This document shows, piece after piece, positions 21,343 to 32,360 of a DNA stretch of 64,000 nt. The DNA is taken from NCBI GenBank assembly GCA_021014325.1, contig JAJGQC010000635.1:1-64000 (forward strand). The letters run 5' to 3'. The notes beneath the pieces are model-generated. The model had not been told where the DNA came from and did not search any database. It saw only the letters and a list, made by a program, of their open reading frames with translations. This stretch comes from Plazaster borealis. Lineage: Eukaryota > Echinodermata > Asteroidea > Forcipulatida > Labidiasteridae. The position numbers were made by a program, and so were the translations under genes. Positions within the stretch are counted from its first letter, which is position 1; the number at the start of each line of letters is the position of its first letter.

Positions 21343-21889
21343 ATCGAAAATGGACTAGAATAAAAAGGGCATCCCTTACTAATATATCAAACAAACCATA
21401 TCAATACATGAACTTACATGCATGGCTAATGATACAGAGGAAATGTTCACAGGGACAGGTTTGTTTTAATACATGTCCTTGTCAATCTCCAGATGCCCAA
21501 ACAATCAACAGGGTTCACCTCCAAAAGTAAGTAAACTGATTGTTTCTTTTGGTTCTTCCACAATGAACCTCATTTATAATATTATTGTAGAGCTGAACAG
21601 CCAGTAATAGTTGTTGAGATTACAGTGACTCAAACAGTCTTAAAAATTCTTCCGATAAGCTGTTTTCACAGGCATCTGTAAAAAAGAAATATAGTAATAG
21701 TATACAAAAAGTGATGGGAAATAAGAAATTTGGAATAAGACTTGTCTCCATGCAATGCCTTCTAATGAAAACCCTGAAATTTAAAAGATTTCATCTTTTG
21801 GTGTGGATTTAACACACGTTGATAGAGGGTGCTGTAACAGGTGGGGATGTCCTAATTCCATACATTCATTATAACATAAGGGAACACAT
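21343..21889. other. DNA upstream of the PDE8 exon; no promoter recognised
   Basis: It holds the possible 5'-UTR splice acceptor at 21355-21367 (minus strand) and otherwise AT-rich DNA. No TATA box or GC-rich promoter is evident, so the transcription start may be upstream of a 5'-UTR intron. A HINE-like body block starts near 21700. Confidence 0.35.
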
Positions 21890-22245
21890 AAGACGGCACA
21901 AAGATTATGACTTTATAACATGTGTTTCAGGAAATATTTATTTTTTTATGTGAACTTTGTGTTTGGACTGGAATGAAAGGTCAAAGTGGGTCATGCTTTT
22001 GAATAAAATGTCAAATATGACAAATGTTACAAGACAGCAAAAAAAATGTGACTATTTGACGTGTGGTTCCGGAGATATGATTTTATAAATTGTATAGCTT
22101 CCTGTTTGAACCGGAAAAAAAGGTCAAAGTTGGGTCACAATTCTTAATATAATGTTACATACGGTGCTGTAAGCTACAATATGGCACAAAGATTATAACT
22201 CTATCACATGCGGTATAGAAGTATGATTTTTTTTCAATAATAAAC
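21890..22245. repeat. HINE-like tandem units (about 2.5 copies)
   Basis: Units with 'ttgtgtttggactggaatgaaaggtcaaagtggg' (about 21956) and 'cttcctgtttgaaccggaaaaaaaggtcaaag' (about 22098) and the 'acaagaYRgcacaaagattatgac' segments match the array at 16200-16920. Confidence 0.7.
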
Positions 22246-22417
22246 TTTGAATTAATTTGTACTTTATTTCCGTTAAAAAGAAAATCCTCGGAGCTACAAA
22301 TTAGAAAGAAAAAAAAGATTTACACATGTATCATCCATTGAAATACGGGAAGCAATATAGTAGAACCAGTAAAAGAGCGTATTTTTAATTTTTGGGATGA
22401 ACAAACAATAGTGATTT

Positions 22418-22492
22418 TGCGGGATACGATCCCCTAACCTTCAAGTGAGAACACCTAAGCTTATTAATGTATCACGCCACACTGCCGACTAA
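22418..22492 (-). repeat. possible tRNA-like (SINE head) sequence
   Basis: On the minus strand, 'gtgtggcgtgatacattaa...' leads to GGGGATCGTATCCCGC about 45 bp later. This resembles a tRNA T-arm with a degenerate B box (GGATCGTATCC against GGTTCGANTCC). A convincing A box and anticodon stem are not seen. It could be a tRNA-derived SINE fragment or chance. Confidence 0.25.
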
Positions 22493-22540
22493 ATTTGCAC
22501 GGTATTTTAGGTTATAGAATTTTGGCTACTTGTGTTCGCG

Positions 22541-23045
22541 TTAAGCGGTGAGCAGACCTTTCAGGTAAATTGGACCGCTTCCATGACAGCAATGAAATGA
22601 TAGGAGGAGAATCTTAAAGATAATGCAAGCATGAATAGGAAGCCAATGGAGAGATTGCATAGCTGGAGTAAAGGGTTCATGTTTTCTTAACCGGTAATGA
22701 GACGAGCCGCTGAGTTTTGAATGATTTAGAGTTTTCGAGCTGTGAGTCGGGCAATCCGTAAATGAGACTATTGCAGTAATCAAGGTGACAACTTACAAAA
22801 GCATTGATGAGCTTTTCTGTTGTTGTTTTATTGATGAACTGGCCAATTTTTCCGATCTTATGCAGAGCCAATGATGCAGAGCGGCATTTGGTATTGACAA
22901 ACTTATCCACGGTAAAAGATTTGTCAAATGTAACAGCAAGGTTTCTTGCTTTGTCCACTGGATGAACTGATGCCATCAATTTGAATTAACTGTAGGGGGA
23001 TTTTGTTGCAAAATTGAGATGTTATGTGAGTTGTTTTATTCTCGT
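22541..23045 (-). pseudogene. CR1/L2-like LINE, C-terminal part of a split copy
   Basis: Minus-strand frames encode 'VHPVDKARNLAVTFD' with 'INAFVSCHLDYCNSLIYG' (22979-22677) and then, after a frameshift, 'MQSLHWLPIHACIIFKILLL' (22783-22541). This is the thumb and C-terminal region of CR1/L2-type RTs. A further in-order piece ('LNENKTTHITSQFC') runs up to the TTAA at 23046-23049. The upstream half of the same LINE lies at 24044-24460, beyond two MITEs. Confidence 0.85.
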
Positions 23046-23049
23046 TTAA

Positions 23050-23416
23050 AGGAACATTACAGAATTGGTTTTTGCTAACAAAACAGTTGCTGGCAGTGTA
23101 GCACTTTATATAATCCACCATATACATAAACTGACAAACCTGTAGAAGTTTGAGATCGATCGGCCATCTGGGTCACGAGAAAATAGTGAAACACAGATTA
23201 CACATTTGCATGTGTTATACAATGCATGAATAAAACGCTCATGTGCACTAAACTCCAATCGGAAATTAGTTTTATTTATTTCTCATCAAATATGGCATTT
23301 CAGACAGAAATATTTCTAGGGATGTTTTCTACTATCATCATCATTAGACCGTGTAAGTTTTATGTAAATCTGTGATCTTACAGAAATTTTTTAATTACCA
23401 GTTCTGTAACGTTCCT
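23050..23416. mobile_element. TTAA-flanked MITE (367 bp), first of a pair
   Basis: The ends AGGAACATTACAGAATTGGT and the complement of ACCAGTTCTGTAACGTTCCT form a terminal inverted repeat with two mismatches. TTAA flanks it at 23046-23049 and 23417-23420. It interrupts the LINE and shares its right TTAA with the next MITE. No transposase. TTAA duplication suggests piggyBac-type mobilisation. Confidence 0.8.
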
Positions 23417-23420
23417 TTAA

Positions 23421-24039
23421 AGGGACACGTTGCCTTCAAATCTCATGAAATTTTACTGTTTGGAGGTGTTCCTTATACTTATTAAGAGTTGTTCATGCAA
23501 TAACATGCCTTTAATGTGTTATAATTAGTGAATGGTGATTAAAAAAAAAAACCATTGCCATCTGACCCCGAGATCTGCCCCGCAAACGTATACGTATTTC
23601 CAGCCGTAAATACCACCGTCCATGTAATGGGCAAAATGCGCGACGAACAGTCGTTACGCTAGTGCCGTAGTCAGTGGCCTGGTAAACCAGTCAGATCTCC
23701 TTGCTCTATGGTCAGATGAAAACCGGGTAATAATAAACAGATGGTAATCGTAACATTTTTAATAAAATAATTGCTCAGTCGTAGTTCAACAGCTGCAACT
23801 GGAAATAAGACTAATAGAATTTGTCCGCCATTTATGGGAGTCAAAATCTTGACTCCCATAAATGGCGGAGCGTTTTGTTTCGCGAAGGTGAGCAAAAGCG
23901 AAGCATTTCTAAGGCACGTTTGTGTGGATAATTATATTCTACTTTGTAAACATCTTTCCGACCGTGCTCATTATACATCAAACGCTTGTTATAGCCCAAA
24001 AGCGCCCAACAGCGCCCAACCCGAAGGCAACGTGTCCCT
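23421..24039. mobile_element. TTAA-flanked MITE (619 bp) with internal 20-bp palindrome
   Basis: The perfect terminal inverted repeat AGGGACACGTTGCCTTC (23421-23437; complement 24023-24039) is flanked by TTAA at 23417-23420 and 24040-24043. Inside, CCGCCATTTATGGGAGTCAA (23825-23844) and its exact complement (23849-23868) form a 20-bp stem with a 4-base loop. The right half is also found at 2595-2783. Confidence 0.85.
23825..23868. repeat. perfect 20-bp stem, 4-nt loop hairpin inside the MITE
   Basis: Two exactly complementary 20-base arms are separated by AATC. It lies in the middle of the 619-bp MITE. Such a perfect stem in an otherwise diverged element suggests recent activity or selection on the structure. 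Confidence 0.9.
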
Positions 24040-24043
24040 TTAA

Positions 24044-24460
24044 CTTTAGACCGTTGCTACATTACCACTGCTTGATGTCTATTATGCAATTCTGCAAGCT
24101 AAGAATTGTTTCCGGAAGCTTTGAATGTTTGAAGGAAATATAGACTTGTGTGTCACCAGCGTAAAACATGCTTTTGATACCATGTGAATGAATGATCTCT
24201 TCAAGAGGAAAAGTGTATAGGGTAAACACTAAGGGTCCCAACACAGATCCTTGTGGAACTCCCTGGGTTGGAGTACATTTGAGCTAAAGATCGTTGTCCA
24301 TTAATCAAAACTGCTTGACAACGATTAGTTTGATAAGTCCAAAGCCATTCTAATGCTTGATCCTTTATCCAAAACCTAAGCGATAGACGGTTCAAAGTGA
24401 TTTCATGACTAATGGTGTCGAATGCTGCTGAAAAATCTTAGAGGACTGTTTGTTTCAATC
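24044..24460 (-). pseudogene. CR1/L2-like LINE, RT part of the split copy
   Basis: Minus-strand frames give 'RLSLRFWIKDQALEWL' and 'CQAVLINGQRS' (24395-24201) and then 'VLGPLVFTLYTFPL', 'SMFYAGDTQVYIS' and 'CIIDIKQW' (24244-24062). These are RT motifs B-C and the start of the thumb. The catalytic box is YAGD, so the second-to-last position (Asp) is lost. The frame runs to the TTAA at 24040 and continues in the same frame at 23045 once the two MITEs and the duplicated TTAAs are removed. Confidence 0.85.
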
Positions 24461-25340
24461 CTACATTAGTATATACCATTAAACTAACCTGTGAAAATTT
24501 TATTTCAATAGGTGGTGGTACATGTAGCATTTTTGAGATATTGCTGAAAATCTGGAGCGGTTATGTCCACGCAGAAAGAATAATCTGCAATTGGAATACA
24601 CCATCTGAGAAACGTACTACAACAGTAACGCTTCTCAGATTCAAATTTGTTGGGATAAAAACTGATACATTTGTATCTTTTCCATAACCGCAGTACTTCC
24701 AAGTGAAAGGTTTCTCAAAATGCATTATACTATCCCTAGCTGCTGTACTTCTTACCAAATAAGTTTTTACTGCCATTACATTTAAGGGTCATTCATTACC
24801 AAATGTATAATCGCTCATTATCTTGAAACGGACTACTTCTTTTAATTTTTAATGGCCTGAATAACTGTAAGTATTAAGCATTTGTATTTTTAAAAATGAT
24901 TTGTGTGTTAAAGGTAACTAAAATTGAATTTAATTTGAAAAGTTCTGTTTTTTGACCAACCAAATACTTATAAGCCATGGGTTTTTGTACACACATACAA
25001 AACGCGCAATTAATTATTTCATGGTGACGTCCCACAATGTTTTAGCTCAGCAAACACATCTACAGTATCCCACAAGTATATATTCCGAAAAAAAGTAAGA
25101 TGATCGGACGTAAACTTTTGAGATACGGTGGTCTCAAGATTGGCTAGTCATTATAACTAAGTAAACTACTCATTTATTTTAAGCTAATTACATTTAATTA
25201 TAACTTCATGACCTAAGCTTTGAAATGATATTCATGTAGGATCTGACTCTTTTATACTTGGCTAGGCGGACCTTTGGAGGTCACAAATTCATGTACAAAT
25301 CAAATGGGATTTTGAGGGAAGGAAAGAATAATAAGAAAAA
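24461..25340 (-). mobile_element. HINE-like body fragment (from about 24830), 5' microsatellite
   Basis: 24461-24830 has no recognised feature apart from a short minus-strand frame (24702-24505) of unknown nature. From 24830 the conserved HINE-like blocks appear ('taatggcctgaataac', 'acacatacaaaacgcgcaa', 'cattataactaagtaaact') and run into 'ggaaagaataataagaaaaa' at 25320-25340, where the next element's CTAG end has inserted. Confidence 0.55.
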
Positions 25341-26462
25341 CTAGACTTGAGTTTGTTACTTAACAAACAGCACTTCGGGTTTCGGTTTATTTCGAATAAT
25401 AAACTTTGAATTAATGTAATAATTTGACACCTGATGACCACGCTGACTACATGTAAAACATGTTTGGCACAAAGATGTTTGGTACAAGATGGCACAAAGA
25501 TTGTGACTTTATGACATGTTGTTGAGGAAATTTTGTTGTATATGAATTTTCTGTTCGACCGGAAGAAAATATCAAAGTGGGGTTATGTTTTTAATAATAA
25601 CAAAAGAATATGAATTTTAATTAGAGCTTCCTGTTTGTACCGAAGTTAAGGTCAAAGAGGGTCGTAAGTTACAAGATAAGTTACAAAATTGCACAAATAT
25701 TTTAACTCTTTACTATGGTTCAGACAATATAAAATTTTAAATAATAAACTACCACGCCAAGGCTAAATTTATTAATAAACTATACTGCACAGACCTTGAA
25801 ATGAATTGTGGTGTGATAATTCATTGAATTTACGTGAGGATAAACCGTATTTAATTATTTGTAAATGTCTAAATATCCCTACAACGCATCCGTATTTAAT
25901 TGTCTTAACTTATCTTCATATCCCAAAACGCTTCCGTGATAGTTCGATGACTCTCCACGAGTGAGAGGGCGCTAGAGAGCGCTAATACGAGTCCACCGTT
26001 AGATAAAACTATAGCGAAGCAGTGAACCAAATGCATGAGCAGTGAACCAAATGCATGAATGGAAGGTCCAAAGGTCGGAACGATGCCACGCTGGGAATGA
26101 ATGGCTGTGTGATGTATGGACCGTATGTGATTTACAGCATGTTACGTATAATGTACTCTGTCATGGCGATCGTGCTTGTTTCAAGATGTGTTTTTAAATC
26201 GGTAATATCGCCAAGAAAGGAATAAAAACACTCAAAACAACTGCTGCTTGATCTAAGTTAGAGCACAGGCTTTAATTTGATGTATTGTTTGTGTCTTTTA
26301 AGCCTGTAGTTCCTGAGAATGAACGATAACAAATTTCACGGGTTAATGCTATGAGAACTTTTCGGATGGAAGTATAAGAAAAAGAAAAAAAAATCTAGAC
26401 GAAAAAGAAAAAAATCTCGACGAAAACAAAGGTGGTTTCGGCGGATAGCCGAAACCCCCAAA
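25341..26462 (-). mobile_element. HINE-like element, subfamily B, copy 1 (1.12 kb)
   Basis: Minus-strand order: the 5' hairpin with arms GGGGGTTTCGGC and GCCGAAACC (about 26435-26460), a 'ttgttttcgtcgagat' box and purine/AT microsatellite, a body, about two tandem units (25500-25740), a handle CCGAAACCC (about 25378-25386), a hairpin with perfect 8-bp stem GTTTGTTA / TAACAAAC (25351-25368), and CTAG (25341-25344) followed by TT. A 20-bp direct duplication lies at 26018-26037/26038-26057. Non-coding. Confidence 0.65.
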
Positions 26463-26464
26463 AT

Positions 26465-26640
26465 AGAGTTAATGCTTCTTTATGCAAGTAGGATTTTAAA
26501 CTGTTCTTGAAATATGCCTAGTTAATTTGAAGGTTTCACAGTTTCAGGTAGGGAGTTCAAAAGCCTTGGTGCTGTGATCTGAAAATTTTCTCCCCATTGA
26601 TGATTCGCCATTTTTTCCTGAACCGACATTGGATTGATAA
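26465..26640 (-). pseudogene. CR1/L2-like LINE C-terminal fragment
   Basis: One minus-strand frame reads 'ITAPRLLNSLPETVK' and, after a stop, 'FQEQFKILL', the typical 'APxLWNSLP...FKxxLK' end of CR1/L2 LINEs. The similarity continues to within a few bases of the subfamily B hairpin at 26460. Only about 50 codons remain. Confidence 0.55.
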
Positions 26641-26743
26641 GGTAAAATGTCCTCACTGATTCATTCAATCAAATTTAATGACATCACTGAACACCTTGTT
26701 TTTTGTGATGTCACAAAAACTGAACTGCTATTTTGTTGGGGGT

Positions 26744-27780
26744 TTCGGCCCCACCGCCGAAACCACCTTTGTTTTCGTATTATTATTTTACTTGTCGAAA
26801 AATTCTCTTAGCATTAACCAGTGAAATTTGTTATCGCTCGATCTCCGAATTACAGTCTTAAACACACAAACGAAACATCAAATGAAAGCCTGTGCTCTAA
26901 CTTAGATGAAGCAGTAGTTGTTTCGAGTGTTTTTCATTCATTTCTTGGCGATGTTACCGATTTAGAAACGTATTTGTGAAAGAATTGTACAATTTCTCCG
27001 TGTGTGATCTTGCGAGACACTGTAGGTAGTGATACGGTCCTCCTTCACAGCCATGTATGGAGAGCCCGTCAGTGCAACGCGATATCGTACTGACCTTTGA
27101 TCCTTCCATTCATGATTTATCTAACGATGGCAGGATATAGAGCGTGGAAATAGGGAAACACAAGAGGGTGCTCAGGGCTCGAATTTGGGGGGGAAAATCC
27201 ACAAGACATCGGGGCTTGTTGCTCAAAATGTTTACTGACCAGACTTGTTTTTACAAGACCAGATTCAAAATGAGAAAAATACTTCCTAACATGCATTTAA
27301 CTGTTTTTTTTTTAACAAGCAAAGGCATGTAAGAAAAGATTTTTCTCATTTGTCTGTTTGAGTATTAAACATACTTTAGTATTGTATAGAACTGAAAGGT
27401 ATTTTATCAGACTCAAAGTCAACATTTCAACACCATATTACACAGTGATGTATTATTATTCAATTTAAAAACACAAGACCGCCGGACTTGTCCAGTCATG
27501 AGTTTACTGGCCCAACACTAAAACTACTGGCCTCGGGCCTGTGGTCCAGTGTAAAATTCGAGCCCTGGTGCTATACAGGCTGACCATTTCTCAGATTTCT
27601 CAGCGCCCAAAGGGATAGGTTCCATTTTCGTTAACTCTTTCACGTATGGTGGACAATCGATCGCATCATTGGGACTAATTAACAAACTACATTACGCCAC
27701 CAAGACATTACTCAATTCTTTATAGTTCGCCTTGTTAAAGCCGAAACCCCAGTATTTGTTCGTAACAAATTCAGTTCTCG
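26744..27780 (+). mobile_element. HINE-like element, subfamily B, copy 2 (with hAT-like insert)
   Basis: It runs in the opposite direction to copy 1. The 5' hairpin GGGTTTCGGC...GCCGAAACC (about 26748-26776) is followed by 'tttgttttcgtattattatttt', a body matching 27950-28130, and at the far end CCGAAACCCC (27741-27750), a hairpin ATTTGTT/AACAAAT and a degenerate CTCG in place of CTAG. A 395-bp foldback with GTGCT duplications sits at 27173-27567. Confidence 0.6.
27173..27567. mobile_element. 395-bp hAT-like MITE
   Basis: The terminal inverted repeat CAGGGCTCGAATTT (27173-27186) and its complement (27554-27567) are flanked by GTGCT on both sides (27168-27172, 27568-27572). The CAG...CTG ends fit hAT; the duplication I can see is 5 bp, as in the hAT5-type group, not 8. 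The interior is non-coding. Confidence 0.7.
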
Positions 27781-27879
27781 TCTACTTTTGTAATGCTACT
27801 TTCTTTGTATTGGTTGTTTTTGCAGAACAGCGCCATGAATGCCACTTGCGGCGGATACCGGCGCTTTAAATGTTTCATA

Positions 27880-29020
27880 TTGGGGTTTCGGCCTTACAGC
27901 CGAAACCGCCTTTGTTTTCGTCAAGATTATTTTTTTCTTTTTTGGTATTATTATTTTTCTTGTCAAAAATTCTCATAGCATTAACCAGTGAAATTTGTTA
28001 TCGTCGATCTCAGGAATTACAGTCTTAAAACACACACACGACACATCAAATGAAAGCTTGTGCTCTAACTTAGATCCAGCAGCAGTTGTTTTGAGTGTTT
28101 TTCATTCATTTCTTGACGATATTACCGATTTAACACCGCCCGTCAAAAGCACGATCGCCGTGTTTGTGTACATGACACGTAATTCACGCTGTACGTAGCA
28201 TACGGGCCATACATCACACACAGCCATTATCCCACGCGTGGCATCATTCCGACCATTGGACTTTCCATTTATGCATTTGGTTCACTGCTTCGCTCTGGTT
28301 TATCTAACGATGGCATAATAAAATCAATGGTGGACTTGTATTAACACCCTCTCGCTTTGGGATATGAAGATAAGTAAAGACAATTAAACACGGACGCGTT
28401 ATAGGGTGATTTAGACAATTACAAATAATTTAATACAGAAGCATTTTGGGGATAGTAGTAGCGGTTTATCCCCACGTAAATTCAATAAATTCTCCCACCA
28501 CAATTCCTTTCTGTGCAGTATAGTTTAATTATAAATTTAGCCTTGGCGTGGTAGTCATTATTTAAAATTGTATATTGTCTCAACCATAGTCAAAGAGTTA
28601 AAATATTTGTGCAATTATGTAACCTATCTTGTAACTTACGACCCTCTTTGACCTTTACTTCCGGTACAAACAGGAAAATCTAAAATTTAAAATCCATATC
28701 TCGTGAACCACATGTCATAAAGTCAACATCTTTGTGATGTCTCGAGCTAATGACACATTTGTTATTATTAAAAACATGACCCCACTATCATCTTTTCTTC
28801 CGGTCGAAACAAAAATTCAAAATATAAAAACACATTTCCTTAACCATTTGTCATAAAGTCACAATCTTTGTGCCATCTTGTAGCGTATAACAAAGTTCGT
28901 ACAAAACTATGTTTTCATCATCGTGATGTCATCAGGTATCAAAATATTACATTAATTCAAAGTGTATGATTTAAAATAAGCCGAAACCCTAGTGTTTGTT
29001 CGTAACAAACTCAGGTCTAG
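27880..29020 (+). mobile_element. HINE-like element, subfamily B, copy 3 (1.14 kb)
   Basis: The 5' hairpin GGTTTCGGCcttacaGCCGAAACC (about 27885-27908) is followed by 'tttgttttcgtcaagatt' and a body, then about two tandem units in reverse orientation (28640-28880; 'tgacctttacttccgg'). It ends with handle CCGAAACCC (28981-28989), a hairpin GTTTGTT/AACAAAC (28994-29010), six bases and CTAG (29017-29020), then TTATTATT. This is the clearest rolling-circle-type 3' end in the window. Confidence 0.7.
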
Positions 29021-29039
29021 TTATTATTTTTATAAAACT

Positions 29040-29500
29040 TCAACTTCAACTTCAAATATTAGATTAGATTAGATTAGATTAGATTTATTTATTCATCATG
29101 TAAACATGTCAACATGAAAAGTGATTTCCCAGTCATAAAACACTCAATAAAAACAGGCACAAAAATACAGACAATAAAAACAATCATATAAATACAATCA
29201 AGTGTAGGTAATTAAAACAGTCAACATTCAAAGCTGTTGAAAAGTAAATAAATAAAAATATACATCCCCACACGGCCACCGCCTGCCTTACAAAATTATC
29301 TAGAAAAAGAGTTGTTGTACTGTCTGATGGCTGATGGGAGAAGGGAATTCCTTTAACGATTTGTATTCATCCGAGGGTTTCTGATTCTACCCGATCTGTT
29401 AAAAGAAACACTGGAGTGAAGAGGGTAATCATTCTCAGACACAATGGTTAGGAATTTCTTCTCCAGGGCACTATTGCACAAGGAATTTAACTGCTTAACA
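29040..29500 (-). pseudogene. LINE C-terminus and 3' end with (AATCT)n tail
   Basis: On the minus strand a frame reads 'LCNSALEKKFLTIVSE', 'HSSVSFNRSGRIRNPR' and 'RNSLLPSAIRQYNN', a C-terminal pattern common in CR1/Jockey-type LINEs (PxAIRxxN). It is followed by an AT-rich 3' UTR and a pentanucleotide tail, (GATTA)n on the plus strand at 29062-29088. The rest of the LINE is missing. Confidence 0.65.
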
Positions 29501-29509
29501 TCAGCACCA

Positions 29510-31440
29510 ATGTTAAATGTCATCTTCTGGTTTGAACCGAACTCAAGGTCAAGTGGGGTAACATTCTGTGTATCGCTCCTTCAGTTGTTCCTTCATACTT
29601 TTCCAATGACGTATAGATTGTAAAATTCCAATGTGAGGTTCAGAAGTTATGACCTCTTGAAACATTCAATTTCAACCATCAGTTTGAAACAGAAATTAAG
29701 GTCAAACGGGTCACATTTTGCAGCGCATGTTAAGGTTATTAAGACCATTCAGATGAGGTACAGACTGTAAAAATCCAATGTGTGGTTCAGAAGTTATTAA
29801 TTTTTCAAATATTAGATGGATTTTCTTTGGGTGCGCCAGGTAATATCACACACTATAGCTTGCGATCTCAATGTTGATCCACAACAGGGCGCTGTTTTAG
29901 GAAAACTGTATTAGCTTACAGGTGGGGAAAAACCATCACAGACTTGGAACCAAGTCTAATTCAGCACATGTGTACACGCCTAACGCTGCTATAACGTGCG
30001 CTTAAACGTCTGGTGTTGACCAGATGTAAAAGTCAAAATGTTGTCATATCTGTGCAAAAGTTTGAGAAGGCTCAATCATCTATAACCTGATGCAAAAATT
30101 TTGATAACAAATATTTGGTTTTTGAGATATAAATTTTGTGAATTTTTCAACTTTCGGTTTGAATCGGAAGTCCAGGTCAAATGGGATCATGCTTTGCGTA
30201 GCGTTTGTTGAGCTTTTAATGATCTATCCGATGATGTATTGATTGTAAAAATCCAATATGTTGTTCATGAGTTATGCTTTGTTACAGATTAAACTTTGAT
30301 TCATTGTAATTCATTACCTGATGACATCATCAATTTTGTTTCGTCTTGATATTGAGGTTCAATTGTCTGATGAGTTTCAATGTTCAATTCAATTTTAATC
30401 TTGAGTTATGCCCTTAAATTGATTTTTTTAAAGAAAAACAAACAAAGGCAAACTTTGACCTTCCGGTACAACCAGCAGTAAAGGTCATACGATTTTGGGG
30501 TTAACTTTTCAAATGTTGCCCAGTCTTGATTTGTCCGATGCCAACTAGGAACATCGTAGCTTTCAAATCTAAGGATATGAGACTAGCAAAGGGTCATTTT
30601 CAACTTTAAAAACCTTGTAATTCGACACCTGATGACGTCATGAAACCTGTGCCATCTTCTTATTGAGGTTCAATTGTTTGATGAGTTTCATGGTTCAATT
30701 CAGTTTCAATCTTGAGTTATGTTGAGAAGAGTTCTAGGGGAAGAAGATGGAGAAGAAAGAAAAAAACAGAACAAAAACAAGAGGTCTTCGTGCTCGTATT
30801 GCACAAACACCTAATACAATCTTGACGAAAACAATGGTTGTTACGGTTATTCGAATCGTAAAATGTAATTGTGTAGCTGGACGATCGGTTGTTAACCGTA
30901 ATCAGCACAGGCTAAGTTCTGACTTCCAATTTTTTCATTTTCTGATGGATAGGCCTAAGTTGACAATTTATATTTTTTTAATCTCAATTGACTTGGTAAA
31001 AATGATATCAAAATTCATGCAGCCCCCAAAAAGGAAGTGGGCAGGGACGCTGTTTACTTCGCCTTTTGACTTAAGGACATGTGGTTCATGAACTTTGATT
31101 TTTTATTTGAACTTCTTTTTTGGACCGGAAGGAAAGGTCAATGTGGGGTCATCTTTTCAAACAAAGTGTCAAATGTGTTGTAAGCTATCAGATGGCACAA
31201 ATATACAGGATACAGTATGTATGATTTTTTATTTTATTTGAACTTCCTGTTTGGACTGGAAGGAAAGGTCAAATTGGGGTAAAGTTTATGAATAAAATGT
31301 AAAATTTGTCATTAGCTACAAGATGGCACAAAGATTATGACTTTATGACATAGGTTCAGGAAATGTGATTTTTTTAAAATTGAACTTCCTGTTTGGACTG
31401 GAAGAGAATGTCAAAGTGGGGTCAGGTTTTTAAATAAATA
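29510..31440. repeat. diverged HINE-like tandem units, no gene
   Basis: Diverged copies of the 130-145 bp unit are recognisable by a 'ggtttgaaccgRa-taaggtca' core and 'ccaatgtgtggttcagaagttat' at about 29520-29830, 30150-30310 and 30460-30560, and closer copies at 31090, 31240 and 31385. A 'tcttgacgaaaacaat' box at 30815-30832 is followed by an imperfect palindrome around TTACGGTTATTCGAATCGTAA. 30730-30800 is purine-rich. Confidence 0.55.
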
Positions 31441-31867
31441 AATTAAAAAGGCATTCTCCTTTTTTCATGTAAAGGTTGTGAAAGTTGTACGGTCCTAGCA
31501 TAGATGATGATCCGGGACATGTTATAACGTATGAATTTCATGGTCATAAAATAAGTTAAACTAAAATAATTGACGAATTAAAATCTCGTCCATGTAAAAC
31601 TTCACATGGTTGGGACCACAATGGTCCTGGAAGTTTAAATACACCAACTTGCACAGTGACCAAGATATGAGCAAAAAAAACAGACAAATCCTTAGTTTTA
31701 CAAGCCTTTTTCTCTGTTGTTATGGGCCATGCATTGCTGCATGCAGTGTAAACAATGGGCTGCGTGTCGCTACGCAAAGTGTCAATAAAAGCCATTGCAG
31801 ATAGTCACGTTTTATAGGCCTTTCTTTGTTACTGTTGTTATTGGCTGCACATCGCTCCGGCCTGTGA

Positions 31868-32360
31868 TTGGACCGAGGAGGAGAAACGGTTCCGACTTGT
31901 CAGTAGCCTTAGAGGAAATGCTGCTGAACTACATTTTTCAGCAGCTTGACCCCAACGTGACTCATTCATTTGACCTGTTAGTGAAGGAGCTTACGAACTG
32001 GTTTGTGGACCGACAACTACAGAGCTCCTTCTTAGCCCAACTGGAGGCAGACCGCCTTCAACCAAAAGAAAACTTGACTGAATACGTCGCAAGAGTGAAC
32101 ATAGCACTTTCACTTTCTGAAGGGTTAACCTGACCAAGAGATGGTAGTCTCTGTTGGCATGAGCAACCAGGAATCACTAGAAGAGGCAAGAATGGCAGTC
32201 GAAAAGTTTACTAGCCTGCGCAACGACTTGGGCCAGGGGACAAATTCCCTACGCGTCCGCGCCGTTCAGGCTACCGGTCAAACCAAGAACTCTGTCACAC
32301 CGCGCAATAGTTCAACTCAGGAGTGTGTCACAGTCGCAGTTCAAGCAGTTTTCAGATAAT
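31868..32360 (+). pseudogene. Ty3/Gypsy element: Gag remnant
   Basis: A frame starting near 31868 carries the retrotransposon Gag motif WTEEEKRFRLVSSLRG. It shifts to the frame of 31795-32133 ('FDLLVKELTNWF', 'LQPKENLTEYV') and then to 32141-32359. The 5' LTR and the start of Gag are not recognisable. At least two frameshifts and a stop. Gag would form the virus-like particle. Confidence 0.75.

Noticed and set aside
22418..22492. functional tRNA gene
   Set aside because: B box degenerate, A box and cloverleaf not convincing; listed only as a possible SINE head.
31450..31867. 5' LTR of the Gypsy element
   Set aside because: An AATAAA at about 31782 looked LTR-like, but nothing matches the start of the 3' LTR at 47353.
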